64,000 nucleotides of DNA from SB21 sp964415295 (GTDB taxonomy: Bacteria; CLD3; SB21): NCBI GenBank assembly GCA_964415295.1, contig CAYPYN010000007.1:91998-155997 (forward strand), given 5' to 3'. The notes below the pieces were generated by a model. That model searched no databases and was not told the DNA's origin. It was given only the letters and a program-made list of their open reading frames with translations. The position numbers were made by a program, and so were the translations under genes. Shown piece after piece: positions 1-10,100 of the stretch (position 1 is the first letter of the stretch; every line of letters starts with the position of its first letter).

Positions 1-1149
1 ACTTCGAAACCCAAAACTAATCAAATCTCGCCAACACAATCTTTTAAAGGCATTGTCACGTATTTTGATGTGTCAGGATCTATGGTGACTTTTGCCAGAG
101 ATATGGAATATACAACCCTCTTGTCCAAATACCTTTTTACAATCAATTCATTATTTATTGACAAGAACAGACCATTGATTGCGTTTGGTGATAAGTTGCA
201 AACGCTGACGAATAACGAAGTGCTCAATTATCTGAACAATACTACGAACTATAAGGGGAATACGGATATTGCAGCCGTGATCCACGGGTTCAGATCGGAT
301 ACACTTCTTCAAGACCATATTCAGGTGATCATTACCGACGGCATTCCCATGCTCGATTTGAAACCCGATATGCATAAGATGATCGAGGAAATTTCTCATT
401 GGATTGACGAAGGCAAAGATTTCACTCTTATTGGTGTGCAGACCAAGAAGAAAAACAACTTCTACTTTCTGGTTTTTGGGAACCGCATTCATTTGCAGTC
501 TTATACCGAAAAGTTAAAAAGGGATCTACTCAGTATTGAAGGGGTCAGATTTGAGACCATTCTTGTGCCGGGGTCCAGGTATACGGAGTCATTGGTAACC
601 ACTGTAACAATTCACCCCAAAAGCAGGGGTTTGCTTGTGCCCATTGAGGATTTTCCCAAATCCGACCAAAATTATCGAGGATTCCGTTTTTCATCCAGAG
701 ACAAAGCTCTACTGCATATAAACTCAAGGGCTGCGTTTTATGGGGGTTTCAATAAATTGTATTACGTCTTGAAAGATCCCGGATCAGTATTGCTCAACTC
801 AGAATATTATTCTGTCATAGACAATAAAGATGGTTTGGTAAGAGAATCGGGCGAATCGGTAAAATTGGAAAGATGTTCGATAGATTCGTCTCTGGATTCT
901 GTTCATGTGGAAAGTGACATTCTCATTCTTCCTCCGAATGGAAGTGAATTGAGCATCTATCGTGTTTGTATTTATGCAAAGCCGGAATTTATTCTGCCGG
1001 ATTGGCTCAATGAATGGTCGTCGGATGGTCCTCAGCAAATCAAGGGTAAGACGCCGTATTTGAAGGATTTTGTTGAAAGGCTTATCGACCTTAGCCGCGA
1101 AAAAAATAAACCCTGTATCAGTGAGGTATATATTGCTCTGAGTAACTAG
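1..1149 (+). CDS. vWA-domain protein, 5' end outside window
   Basis: The reading frame is open to the left edge, so the gene is 5'-truncated. A GTG at 70 would start inside the metal site and should not be used. The von Willebrand factor A fold is supported by a full MIDAS: DVSGS encoded at 67-81, a threonine in the GNTD stretch near 260, and the TDG aspartate near 337. vWA domains bind a divalent cation and recognise a protein partner. No membrane span is visible in the part seen, so this portion is probably cytoplasmic. The C-terminal about 200 residues look like a second beta-rich domain that I do not recognise. It is followed after 23 bases by a small membrane-protein gene and is the first visible gene of a long same-strand train. 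Its partner is unknown; the tubulin-like and Hsp70-like neighbours are the obvious candidates. Confidence 0.85.
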   Translation, partial: TSKPKTNQISPTQSFKGIVTYFDVSGSMVTFARDMEYTTLLSKYLFTINSLFIDKNRPLIAFGDKLQTLTNNEVLNYLNNTTNYKGNTDIAAVIHGFRSDTLLQDHIQVIITDGIPMLDLKPDMHKMIEEISHWIDEGKDFTLIGVQTKKKNNFYFLVFGNRIHLQSYTEKLKRDLLSIEGVRFETILVPGSRYTESLVTTVTIHPKSRGLLVPIEDFPKSDQNYRGFRFSSRDKALLHINSRAAFYGGFNKLYYVLKDPGSVLLNSEYYSVIDNKDGLVRESGESVKLERCSIDSSLDSVHVESDILILPPNGSELSIYRVCIYAKPEFILPDWLNEWSSDGPQQIKGKTPYLKDFVERLIDLSREKNKPCISEVYIALSN

Positions 1150-1172
1150 ATCCATCACTAAAGGACAGCGCC

Positions 1173-1622
1173 ATGTTCACCATATTCATTTCAATTTTGG
1201 CTAAAACGCCTCAGTATCCTTTTAATTATGACCCTTCCGTTTGGATCCACTTCCTTTGGTGGACAGTACTGTGGGCGGCCCTCATCGTTCCATTGATATT
1301 CTGGATATCCATGTTCTTGTTTGTAAAACTTAAACCGCCAAAGGACATCGGACAAAATTATCGTCCCTTTATCGGCTGGGCTGTGTTTGGTTTCTTAGGC
1401 TGCTGTGGGGCGGGTATATTGATCTATGTTTTTTGTGTTCAGCTGCCAACTCGCGATTTTCCGTGCCTGCCGGAGTATCTTGGAAATGAATCCGGTTTGC
1501 AGACCACTGTTGCCACATACAGGGTGATCTTTTCGATCTTTGACTTCCTGTTCAGTTATTGGCTCATATCGTGGATAAGACCGATCTATGCAAAGCATGT
1601 AATTCCGCCACGTCCGTGGTAA
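1173..1622 (+). CDS. small integral membrane protein
   Basis: A 149-residue protein of unknown family with about three hydrophobic segments: near residues 23-50 (WIHFLWWTVLWAALIVPLIF), 67-90, and 118-135. Two prolines close the C-terminus (PPRPW). The spacing to both flanking genes is 23 bases, which argues for one operon with the vWA gene upstream and the tubulin-like gene downstream. A reasonable inference is that it is a membrane anchor or channel-like accessory of this operon. Nothing in the sequence shows a catalytic site. Confidence 0.7.
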   Translation: MFTIFISILAKTPQYPFNYDPSVWIHFLWWTVLWAALIVPLIFWISMFLFVKLKPPKDIGQNYRPFIGWAVFGFLGCCGAGILIYVFCVQLPTRDFPCLPEYLGNESGLQTTVATYRVIFSIFDFLFSYWLISWIRPIYAKHVIPPRPW

Positions 1623-1645
1623 AATATTAAATTTGGAGTCGTTTT

Positions 1646-3241
1646 ATGAACATCTTTGTTGGTATTGGCGGCAGAGGAATTCAGATATTGGAGTCCTTTA
1701 TTTACCTGTGCAGTTGTGGACTCGGACCGAATGAGGAGGTGTATGCCCTAGTCATCGATGCGGACGAGACTTCTGGAAATCTTAATCGAACAAGGAGCCT
1801 ACTTGCAGAATATCAGAGTATCCGCAAAATGGGATTGGGACGTAATACTGAAATATTCAAGACCAACCTTATCCTCCTTAACGACGAAAAGAATGATCTC
1901 TCACTTCTGTGGACCCCTTGGAAGAAGATTAAGAGATTGATAGAAGATTCGGGCGAAAGAGTCTCCAATTTAGACTTACAGTCGATCCTTGGCTACAATC
2001 TAATGGTAAAGGATGATAAAGATATTTGTGATCTCTTTTTTACAAAGAATGAATTAGAAACCGAACTTTCAAAGGGATTTCGAGGACGTCCTTCGATAGG
2101 CTCGGCTGTGTTTGCATCGATCGATTATGAAAAGGAACAAGATGCAAAGGGCAATAAAGATCAAATAAGCAACCTGCTTGATAAGATCAAGGGTAAGATA
2201 CCAAACGAACAAGTGAAACTTTTTGTCTGCGGATCCATATTTGGTGGGACTGGGGCATCCGGAGTTCCAAATATCCCGAAAATATTGAAATCAGTCCCAG
2301 ATATAGAAAACAACAGAAAAAATTTGTTCGTAGGCGGCATGTTGGTGCTTCCCTATTTTTCTTTTCCCCCCGCTCCGGCCGACGTGAAGAATAGAAATGA
2401 ACTATATGCCGATAGTAATATGTTTATCGCAAACACGAAAGCTTCTTTGATGAACTATGATAACTTCGTTAAGAATGTTTTCGATAAGGTATACGTAATT
2501 GGAGAATGTTATAATAGTTTCAATGTTGGTAAATTCGGACTAGGTGCAGCCGAGCAGATTAATCCTCCACATTATATCGAACTGATTTCAGGCTTGTCAG
2601 TAACCGATTTCTTTGTAACACCACAAAGCAAGAAAGACAATACAACTAACCCCTACTATTTTTGTGGTCGAAAAGACCCTTCAAGGATAACCTTTGACGA
2701 CTTACCCGGCAATTCATTGTACACAAACAATGATATCAAGCAACGACTTGCGGTGATGGGTGTCCTGGGACAAGCTTTTCTTTACTACAAGAAAGGTACC
2801 CAGAATTTTTCAGAGTTTCCCTTGTTTGGAGTTACAAAGAACATCAAGAAGAAGTTGTTATCTCTAAAATCTAATTGGACAATAGCGGCCGGCGATAAGG
2901 ACATTGATCTCGTTGAATCGTTTTTCAAAAAAGACATCAAGAATATTCGCCAGTTAGGGTGGTTTGAATTCTTATACTATCTGCAAAATCTCGACGCTCC
3001 TAAAGTGGAATTGTTCAATCAAGGGGTGATCAGCCAGCCGGATAATGTTTCGTCTTTCAGTTCAGTTCTTTACGAACATGGAAATGTCCAGCAATCTGAA
3101 TTCGCTGACTTTCTTGGTACTATGGAGCAATCTCGTGTAATTGATGCTGATTCCAACAATGATGTCGGACTTCTGGTTAGTGTTTTCTATGAATCCGCTA
3201 AAGAACATGCTGCAAGAAATTTTGATTTTAAAAAAACGTGA
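1646..3241 (+). CDS. tubulin/FtsZ-like GTPase
   Basis: A 531-residue protein. The N-terminus begins directly with a nucleotide-binding loop (GIGGRG, residues 6-11), as in FtsZ/tubulin. The tubulin signature appears as GSIFGGTGASG at residues 196-206, a close match to the GGGTGSG loop that contacts the GTP phosphates. An acidic VIDAD segment near residue 37 resembles the second strand of the Rossmann-like GTPase fold. It is longer than FtsZ (about 380 residues) and fits the group of bacterial tubulin-like proteins found outside cell-division loci (Pfam Tubulin_2 type). The start is preceded by a GGAG Shine-Dalgarno sequence. I infer a GTP-dependent polymer or switch working with the Hsp70-like gene 24 bases downstream. 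Whether it polymerises cannot be told from the sequence. Confidence 0.8.
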   Translation: MNIFVGIGGRGIQILESFIYLCSCGLGPNEEVYALVIDADETSGNLNRTRSLLAEYQSIRKMGLGRNTEIFKTNLILLNDEKNDLSLLWTPWKKIKRLIEDSGERVSNLDLQSILGYNLMVKDDKDICDLFFTKNELETELSKGFRGRPSIGSAVFASIDYEKEQDAKGNKDQISNLLDKIKGKIPNEQVKLFVCGSIFGGTGASGVPNIPKILKSVPDIENNRKNLFVGGMLVLPYFSFPPAPADVKNRNELYADSNMFIANTKASLMNYDNFVKNVFDKVYVIGECYNSFNVGKFGLGAAEQINPPHYIELISGLSVTDFFVTPQSKKDNTTNPYYFCGRKDPSRITFDDLPGNSLYTNNDIKQRLAVMGVLGQAFLYYKKGTQNFSEFPLFGVTKNIKKKLLSLKSNWTIAAGDKDIDLVESFFKKDIKNIRQLGWFEFLYYLQNLDAPKVELFNQGVISQPDNVSSFSSVLYEHGNVQQSEFADFLGTMEQSRVIDADSNNDVGLLVSVFYESAKEHAARNFDFKKT

Positions 3242-3265
3242 CAATTTATAATTGGAGAAACAACT

Positions 3266-6200
3266 ATGGATCAAAAAGTTTTTCTACCCAAGTTGAGAGA
3301 TGAGGGCAATAAAACGGAACTGGAGACAAGTCCCGGTGCATGGAATTCATTCAAGACATCGGGTGACCTGAGTTACATCGGTGAGGACATCGAGTTGGCT
3401 CATGAACAAATGGAGCATTTCAAAATTGAGTCGATTCCCTCTGTCTGGGCGCAGCCCTATCTTTTTGGCAAAATGCTGTTTTCTGACAAACCCGATCAGC
3501 CACATCCTGCGCGAAACTCCATTTTGAATGAGTGGAAAGGCTTACTTAGTGCTATATGTTTCTGGGATGTTTTAAATCTAAACATCGAAAGTTCGCATGT
3601 ATTGGTTTCTAGTAAAGCGAAACAGAACAAGCGCCTATTTCAGATCTTACATGTTCTTCAATTTGCAGATCCGAATAGTCAGTTCGGAGATGACGTATAC
3701 ACTTTCAAATTGAACAATAAGGTGATTGGCGCTTTTTCAAGATTCAGCCTGGTATTTACGCCAAAAGAATACAAGCTATCTTATTCCGATGGCATTCCTT
3801 GGATTACACCATCGGGTCGGTTTGATGACCCCACAAAATCTGAGTATAAGATGTCCGAGGGGGACAAGAAAAGACTATTGTCTTGGATAGATAACACCAT
3901 CGAAAGACTCAGGCAGAACAATATTCGTAACACGATGGCGATAATACAATTACTTAACGAATGGAAAGGATCGAAAGAATTTAGCGGTATTCAACCTTCC
4001 AATGCTTCCTTTGAATCAATTAAAGAAGTTCCAATACTGCAGAAAATTCAAATTCCAATAGCCAGAGACAAGGTGTTTACTCGTAAACTGGGAAAATTCC
4101 AAAACAGACTAATTCCCGGATGCCTTGTCGCAGGGGAAGATTCATTTATTTACCCAGTAGATCTGAAATACTTGAATGAAAAAAATGCAACCTTTGAAAG
4201 TGCGAGCATCGCCAAAGAGAAAAATGAAGACAATTTTGCGGTAGAAGTGAAGCTAAAGGTGCAAGACCAGCCCATGGAGTTTTCCAAGAAATACTCAGCA
4301 AGCGATATTATAAGTTACGAAAGAACGCCTCTTCTGGATATTTGGCCGGCTTACAAAGATCCATCCTGGAATCAATATTTTGTTCTTTTCCGTCATATCG
4401 GGATTCCTAAATTGCAGATTGATCTTGTAACGCAAAAGACACGTGAAGAGAGAGAGGCCAATGTCTTTGTGTATACAACGAATATTTATCCGGATCAGAT
4501 TTTATTGAAAGACATCGCTGATTCGACGTCTATGGGATTCATCAGATGCGACAACAAATCGCAATATGAATTCAAAGCTGGTAACCAAACTTACAACGTA
4601 GCGATTGACTTTGGGACCTCCTTTACAAATGTCTTCTTGCGCGAAAAAGAAGAGAATAAGAGTTATGCTTGCCACATAAAAGTTGGATCCATGTTACCTG
4701 GTTCCGACAAAACAGACTTCTTGGTACGTATGCAACACTTTTTGTGCAGTCCGGATTCTGTTGCAAAAGCTAACAGTGGCGGTTATGAGTTTGATGTAAA
4801 ATTTCCCATTTCAACAGCGTTGCTTTACAAAAAGAATGGTGATGATGTCAAGAGTTCTGAGCCTTTCATAAATTCAGTAATACCGTTCTTCCAAATGGAC
4901 AGTATCGATGAGGTCTTTGCTAAGATGCTTGCCGAGGAAATTAGATCTGATTTGAAGTGGAATACCCAAAGTGATGGAAAGAGAGGCACGCTGCTCTTTC
5001 TTAAACAAATCGTAATGATGATTTGTGCTCATTTGAAATTTGAAAGAGGAGCGAAAGAAGTCAATTTCCATTGGAGCTACCCCAAATCATTTAGCGAACC
5101 GCTTTTAAGAAATTACACTGAAAATTGGAGTAACATTCTAACAAAAGTGGGGAAAGAGACGGGACTAACGCTGACTTCAAATTTGGTCGACAAAGATACC
5201 GTTAAGAAAGTGAAAGACGCGTATCAGCTTGATATGCCAATGACATTTCCGATAGACGAAAGTATTGCCAGCGCTATGTACTGCATAAACGAGGTGGGAG
5301 GATTTGCCGGCACGGCTCAAGGCTCATATGCAGTTTCAGTTGATGTTGGCGGGGGATCAACAGATGTTGTAATATGGGAAACTCCTATAGGAAAAAATAA
5401 TGAAACCAAAGTCAAGGCGAGTTTTTCTGTGGAATTTGCCGGACGTGATATTTTTGATAATCTTGTGAAGACTGATGGCTCATTTTGCGCATGGTTGGTT
5501 GATGTTGCCCAAGTAGGAGACAACGAAACAAGCAGAAGGGATATCTCCGCAAAGATTAAAAAAATAATTGAAAAAACGCCGGAAACGGAAAGAGGGAACC
5601 TGGTTAGCTCCATCATGAAAATGTCTGAGGAAAAAATATGGAACTATTTTAATGAGTCTTACATTGGAGGGGGAGATCGAAAGGTTAATTTTCTCAGATC
5701 GGCAATTTTTCTTTTTTATTCGGGCTTATACTATCACATCGGGCAGTACTTTAGGAATGATACCGAACTCCAGAGTGTCAAATTCCATATTGGTGGAAAC
5801 GGATCCAAGCTTTTGAACCTTCTAAGCAAAGACCAGTCAAGATACGCTCCTTTTCTACAAAAAGCATTCGCGCTGGGCGCAAACAATCCGAAGCTGTATA
5901 AAGAGAATATGATGAAGATAAGTTCCGAAATCTCAAAAATGCCGAAGTCTGAAGTATGTTATGGCTCTTTGGCTAAAGATAATCAGAAATCGTCATCTAT
6001 TGTTTCAAACGCAATTTTGAAAATCGCCGAAAATAAAGAAGAAAATAAGGGGCCAAAGAAATTTCTAGATGCCCGTACAGCGGCTTCTCCCGCAAAGAAT
6101 ATGAAAGAATCCATTGTAGGTTTGGATGGTTTTTCTGTTGGTTTCGAAGCTCTGCAAATCGAGAGTGAGATTAACTTTGAGACTGCAAACAAGTGGACAT

Positions 6201-6445
6201 TTCCGACGGCACCAAAAGGAGCCGGTGCGAAATTTGAAGAATTACGTTCACTGGTTGAAGATCTTTATGAACTCAATCAAATCACTGAAAATATGAATAT
6301 TTTTCAACCGAAATATGACGAAGACAAAATTGACAGAAGCATCAAGGCCGCCTACAAAGGAACCGATGTCCTACAGTCACCCTTCATCGTAGGATTAAAA
6401 ACGATCTTGAACGAAATGTGTTCTTCAAATCGTGAAAATCTGTAA
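3266..6445 (+). CDS. large Hsp70/actin-fold ATPase with long N-terminal domain
   Basis: A 1059-residue protein. Residues 1 to about 440 form an N-terminal domain I do not recognise. After it comes an actin/Hsp70-type ATPase core: phosphate-1 loop IDFGTSFTNV at 447-456, a connect-like glutamate in PIDESIASAM near 660, phosphate-2 VDVGGGSTDVV from about 692, and an adenosine-loop IGGNGS near 842. The core therefore spans roughly 445-900, with about 160 further residues after it. No signal peptide or membrane span is visible, so it should be cytoplasmic. The size recalls SrfB-type virulence proteins, but I cannot test that by eye. It lies 24 bases after the tubulin-like gene with a GGAG ribosome site. 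I infer an ATP-driven chaperone or filament component of the cluster. Confidence 0.8.
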   Translation: MDQKVFLPKLRDEGNKTELETSPGAWNSFKTSGDLSYIGEDIELAHEQMEHFKIESIPSVWAQPYLFGKMLFSDKPDQPHPARNSILNEWKGLLSAICFWDVLNLNIESSHVLVSSKAKQNKRLFQILHVLQFADPNSQFGDDVYTFKLNNKVIGAFSRFSLVFTPKEYKLSYSDGIPWITPSGRFDDPTKSEYKMSEGDKKRLLSWIDNTIERLRQNNIRNTMAIIQLLNEWKGSKEFSGIQPSNASFESIKEVPILQKIQIPIARDKVFTRKLGKFQNRLIPGCLVAGEDSFIYPVDLKYLNEKNATFESASIAKEKNEDNFAVEVKLKVQDQPMEFSKKYSASDIISYERTPLLDIWPAYKDPSWNQYFVLFRHIGIPKLQIDLVTQKTREEREANVFVYTTNIYPDQILLKDIADSTSMGFIRCDNKSQYEFKAGNQTYNVAIDFGTSFTNVFLREKEENKSYACHIKVGSMLPGSDKTDFLVRMQHFLCSPDSVAKANSGGYEFDVKFPISTALLYKKNGDDVKSSEPFINSVIPFFQMDSIDEVFAKMLAEEIRSDLKWNTQSDGKRGTLLFLKQIVMMICAHLKFERGAKEVNFHWSYPKSFSEPLLRNYTENWSNILTKVGKETGLTLTSNLVDKDTVKKVKDAYQLDMPMTFPIDESIASAMYCINEVGGFAGTAQGSYAVSVDVGGGSTDVVIWETPIGKNNETKVKASFSVEFAGRDIFDNLVKTDGSFCAWLVDVAQVGDNETSRRDISAKIKKIIEKTPETERGNLVSSIMKMSEEKIWNYFNESYIGGGDRKVNFLRSAIFLFYSGLYYHIGQYFRNDTELQSVKFHIGGNGSKLLNLLSKDQSRYAPFLQKAFALGANNPKLYKENMMKISSEISKMPKSEVCYGSLAKDNQKSSSIVSNAILKIAENKEENKGPKKFLDARTAASPAKNMKESIVGLDGFSVGFEALQIESEINFETANKWTFPTAPKGAGAKFEELRSLVEDLYELNQITENMNIFQPKYDEDKIDRSIKAAYKGTDVLQSPFIVGLKTILNEMCSSNRENL

Positions 6446-6485
6446 TTCATATGTATCCAATGATCCTTGTGAAAAGGCTTAATAT

Positions 6486-7136
6486 ATGGATTTATTTACC
6501 GTTGTGGTAATCGCTTTGTCTGTCATTTCAATTGCTAATACCATCTTTGTTCTTTTTCTTTTTCGCAAATTTAGACCAAGTGACCGCGCAATCAGACAAT
6601 TGTCTGAGGCGATTGATGATTTACAGAGAACTGCAACCATACGATCTACCGCTATTAAAAAAATTGAGGACCAATTAGCGTCATTATCTGCTCGACCGGC
6701 AGTTGATTTTCATACGGATACCCCAAATCCATCAGACGAAGCAAAGAGTGTTACGGATGTTGTTAAGCAGTTCAACAACAATATATATGACCTTAGTGAC
6801 TTTGTCCGCTCAATGAATTGTTCTCGTGCTGCTTTGGACGGTAATGTATTGTCCGGCCCATTTTCAGGGTCAAATAGTGCTTCAATTGTTTTGTCCCGCA
6901 GCGGCGACTATTTGCTTTTCGAGTTTGGTAATGATTTTTATTGTGTTCCCTCTACTTCAATGATCTATGACATGTATTCAGCTCTATCGGTCGACAAAGT
7001 ATTTGAAGTTGATAAGTTGTCAGATAATCCTGAGCTAAAGCTTTCAAAACTAATTTTGCCCGCCAGATGTTCAAGATCGGCAGACAACGCGGAGAAGTAT
7101 GATGTTCAAGAGAAAGGCCATATTCAGATTAGCTAA
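6486..7136 (+). CDS. membrane-anchored coiled-coil protein
   Basis: A 216-residue protein of unknown family. An N-terminal membrane span (about residues 4-26) is followed by a short basic FRKFRPSDR stretch and then a heptad-rich helix (about 35-68). A linker rich in proline and acidic residues and a small mixed alpha/beta C-terminal domain follow. It probably sits in the inner membrane with the C-terminus in the cytoplasm, given the basic residues just after the span. The gene overlaps the next one by 38 bases, which suggests translational coupling with the vWA-Hsp70 fusion. A role as a membrane tether is inference. Confidence 0.65.
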   Translation: MDLFTVVVIALSVISIANTIFVLFLFRKFRPSDRAIRQLSEAIDDLQRTATIRSTAIKKIEDQLASLSARPAVDFHTDTPNPSDEAKSVTDVVKQFNNNIYDLSDFVRSMNCSRAALDGNVLSGPFSGSNSASIVLSRSGDYLLFEFGNDFYCVPSTSMIYDMYSALSVDKVFEVDKLSDNPELKLSKLILPARCSRSADNAEKYDVQEKGHIQIS

Positions 7137-10100
7137 TCAAGTTAGACAAGATCGCCCCGCTTCACCTGTTTCTGATGAACCGTGTAGGTTCATTGAGAAA
7201 ACAATTTCCAACCTTAAGAATGCCATCTGCCTTCTTGCAGAGGTAACTATCCTTACGCTTTTCATGTTTCAAAACAGCTATACACAAGTTCTCAATGAAG
7301 GTTTTTTTAGACGTGACGTTATTGTGCTATATGACCTGACAGGCTCTGTTTATCAGACTGACATGAGGCCGAGGATCAATCAGTATCTGAAACAAATTCT
7401 TTTCAAGTTCCAAATTGATGTAGCGGCTGACAGTAAAATTGACAAGAACAACTTCAGTAAATTTGATATCAATCTTCCATTGCTTGGTGATAACGATATT
7501 CTCCACATCCTGCCGAATGGCATAAACGGACAGAATATTGCTGATATTGATGAAAAGTCCGGGTCCAATGCTGAATTCACAGTTTCACTTGCGAATACTC
7601 TTTTTTCGAAGTCACGCGAATACAAACTGGTTGAGCCGGCAAGTCTATATCTTGATTCGTTGGTTTCTTACAAGCGATACGATTACCCAATGTTAAGATA
7701 TTTGCTGCCGATGGCCTTGTCCAAGCTTTCCGACTACGAAATAAAGTCTGAAAGCCACTTGGTTGTCATGGTAACCGATTATGTGGCGGGCGGAGGCTCC
7801 ATCGGAATTGAAGATCGGGAAGCAATCCGGATGCATGCAAAAACAAGAGTTGAGTATCTTGAGAACACCGTTCTTAATGAATTCAACGATCTATATGATG
7901 AAGGAAATATTCTTTTTCAAGCAATTCTCAACAGGGGTATCGACAAACCGGTCATGATCAGAATATTTAGGTTGGAGCCCATCAATTTGCCAAGAATAGA
8001 ATTCTCGGAAGATGAAAGTTATCAATTCAAGGAAAAAGGAAAGAATATCATACTTGATCCTGTCACTCTTAAATGCAAGGTAAGCAAAGGAGACATTTCA
8101 GGGTTTGATGTGTTTCTAAGTAACATCAATATTATTTCGAGAAAAACAAAAACACTGACTAAGTTTGAATTCAACATTCCCCGCCTGAAAGATGAAATAA
8201 AGACGCCCGAAATAGTATTGCCCAAAAAAGAATTTCATGGAGAGAGTTCGGTTGGTATAAGAGGTGATTTTGCGATATTGTATAACAAGAATTCATTATG
8301 GAAGGGGCGTCTATACAGCACTATATCGACCAGTTCAAGAGATGCTTTTATTGTGTGGAAAGGTCTCAATTGGTGGATTTGGGGACCTGTTTTGACGATC
8401 CTCGTGCTTACTATCGGATTCTTTGTTTGGCTTTATAAGTATAGACCAACATTTGAAATATCGATACACTATGATAGAAACACCCCGGACTTTATCACTG
8501 TAGGTGGTGATATCAAGTATCCAGTATATGCCGTGTCTTCCGCGGCCACAGGGGACGTTTCCTATACTATTCCTATTCGAATAAAACATACTGGAAAATT
8601 CAAGCATCTCGAACTAAGTGCATACATATCTGAGACGCAGATTCCGGAACAGTTCAGTGAGTTCTGGAAACACGGTATTTATCTCAATACTCCGGAAAAA
8701 GAAAGTAAACAGGCATCAGGTATCCATCCGGAATCTCCGATTCACATGAAACTAAATAGGGGAGAGACGCAGACTATAGGTGTGATCTTGATGCCTCAAG
8801 CGGTAAATGCACCTGAAAAATTTCCAAGTCGTTTGGAAGAATGTATACAAATCACTTTTACGTTTCAGTCTTCTGATATGCGCACAGATAAAAAAACCGT
8901 CATTTTTGGGCTTTGTCCTGATCTTGGCGATCAATGGGTGGGTTTTGACCCCGGTACTACCGGTACTTGTTGCTCCCTGTGGAATCATGAAAAAGATGAA
9001 CCTGACCTTCTCCTTTTGGAAGACGGACAAAATATCATGCCTACTATGGTCTACTTTTCCGCAGAAGACAATGTTGTACTGGTTGGCAAAGGAGCGGAGG
9101 ACCAGATAAGAGCAAAACCTCAACAAGGGTTTTTTTCTATCAAGAAACTCATCGGTTATGAAAACAAGAGGACCATCACGCACAATAGAAAACAAGAGAG
9201 TTTTACGGGTGAGGATATATTGTCAAAGATAGTTAGAGATGTAAATAAGAAGCTGAAACCTCATTTGGACGGAGGTTCCCTCTCGCGAATGGTTGTGGCA
9301 GTGCCCAACTATTTTACTCCGATAAAAATTGACAGACTGAAAGATTGTATAGTCCGATCCTTAAAAGACAGCCCAGAAAGTAATAACAACCATCGTTTGC
9401 TTTTCAAGGATAGCGTCAGACATTTGTATGAGGCAGAAGCTTCAGTTCTGTATTACCGCATGAAATATGATGAATTCAACACAGGCAGACCAAAGCGGAT
9501 AGCGACTCACGAAAACGAAGATATTCTAGTTTTCGATTTCGGCGGTGGAACTCTTAACGCATCTATCGTAAGTTTAATCCAAGAAGATCCAACCGACGGT
9601 AAGATGCATCTTGACATAAAAGCACGTATTGGATATTCGATCGGGGGGGATACTATTGATCGTATCGTAGCAATGCTTATATGGAGAATGCCGGAGTTTG
9701 ATGAATTCAGAAAAAAATATTCAAATAAGTTTGAAAACAATACTCCGTTCGCGACGAATATCGATAATATGCAGGGAGAAATTAAAGAAGACAGAACCGG
9801 CTTTAATTATGCGTTAAAATTGATCGCACGAGAAATAAAGGAATCGTTGGGAAGCAAGACCCCGGCAGATGAATTTGAGTATTCGATAAGACTTGTTAAG
9901 CCTTTTCCGCTGAATACAACTCTTAAGATTAACAAACGCAAATTCACTGAAGATATATTCTTGTTTCAGGACAACGATATAAATCTTAAATCGCTCATCG
10001 AGCAGGCCGTGCGTGAAGTAATTGAAATATTCGGTCATACCGGTGACGGCGAATTAGAAACCGTAATTTTGAGCGGCAGATCGGTTCAGCTTCGAGGAGT

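Noticed and set aside
70..81. GTG at 70 as the start of the vWA gene
   Set aside because: It falls inside the DVSGS metal motif and the frame is open to the window edge, so the true start is outside.
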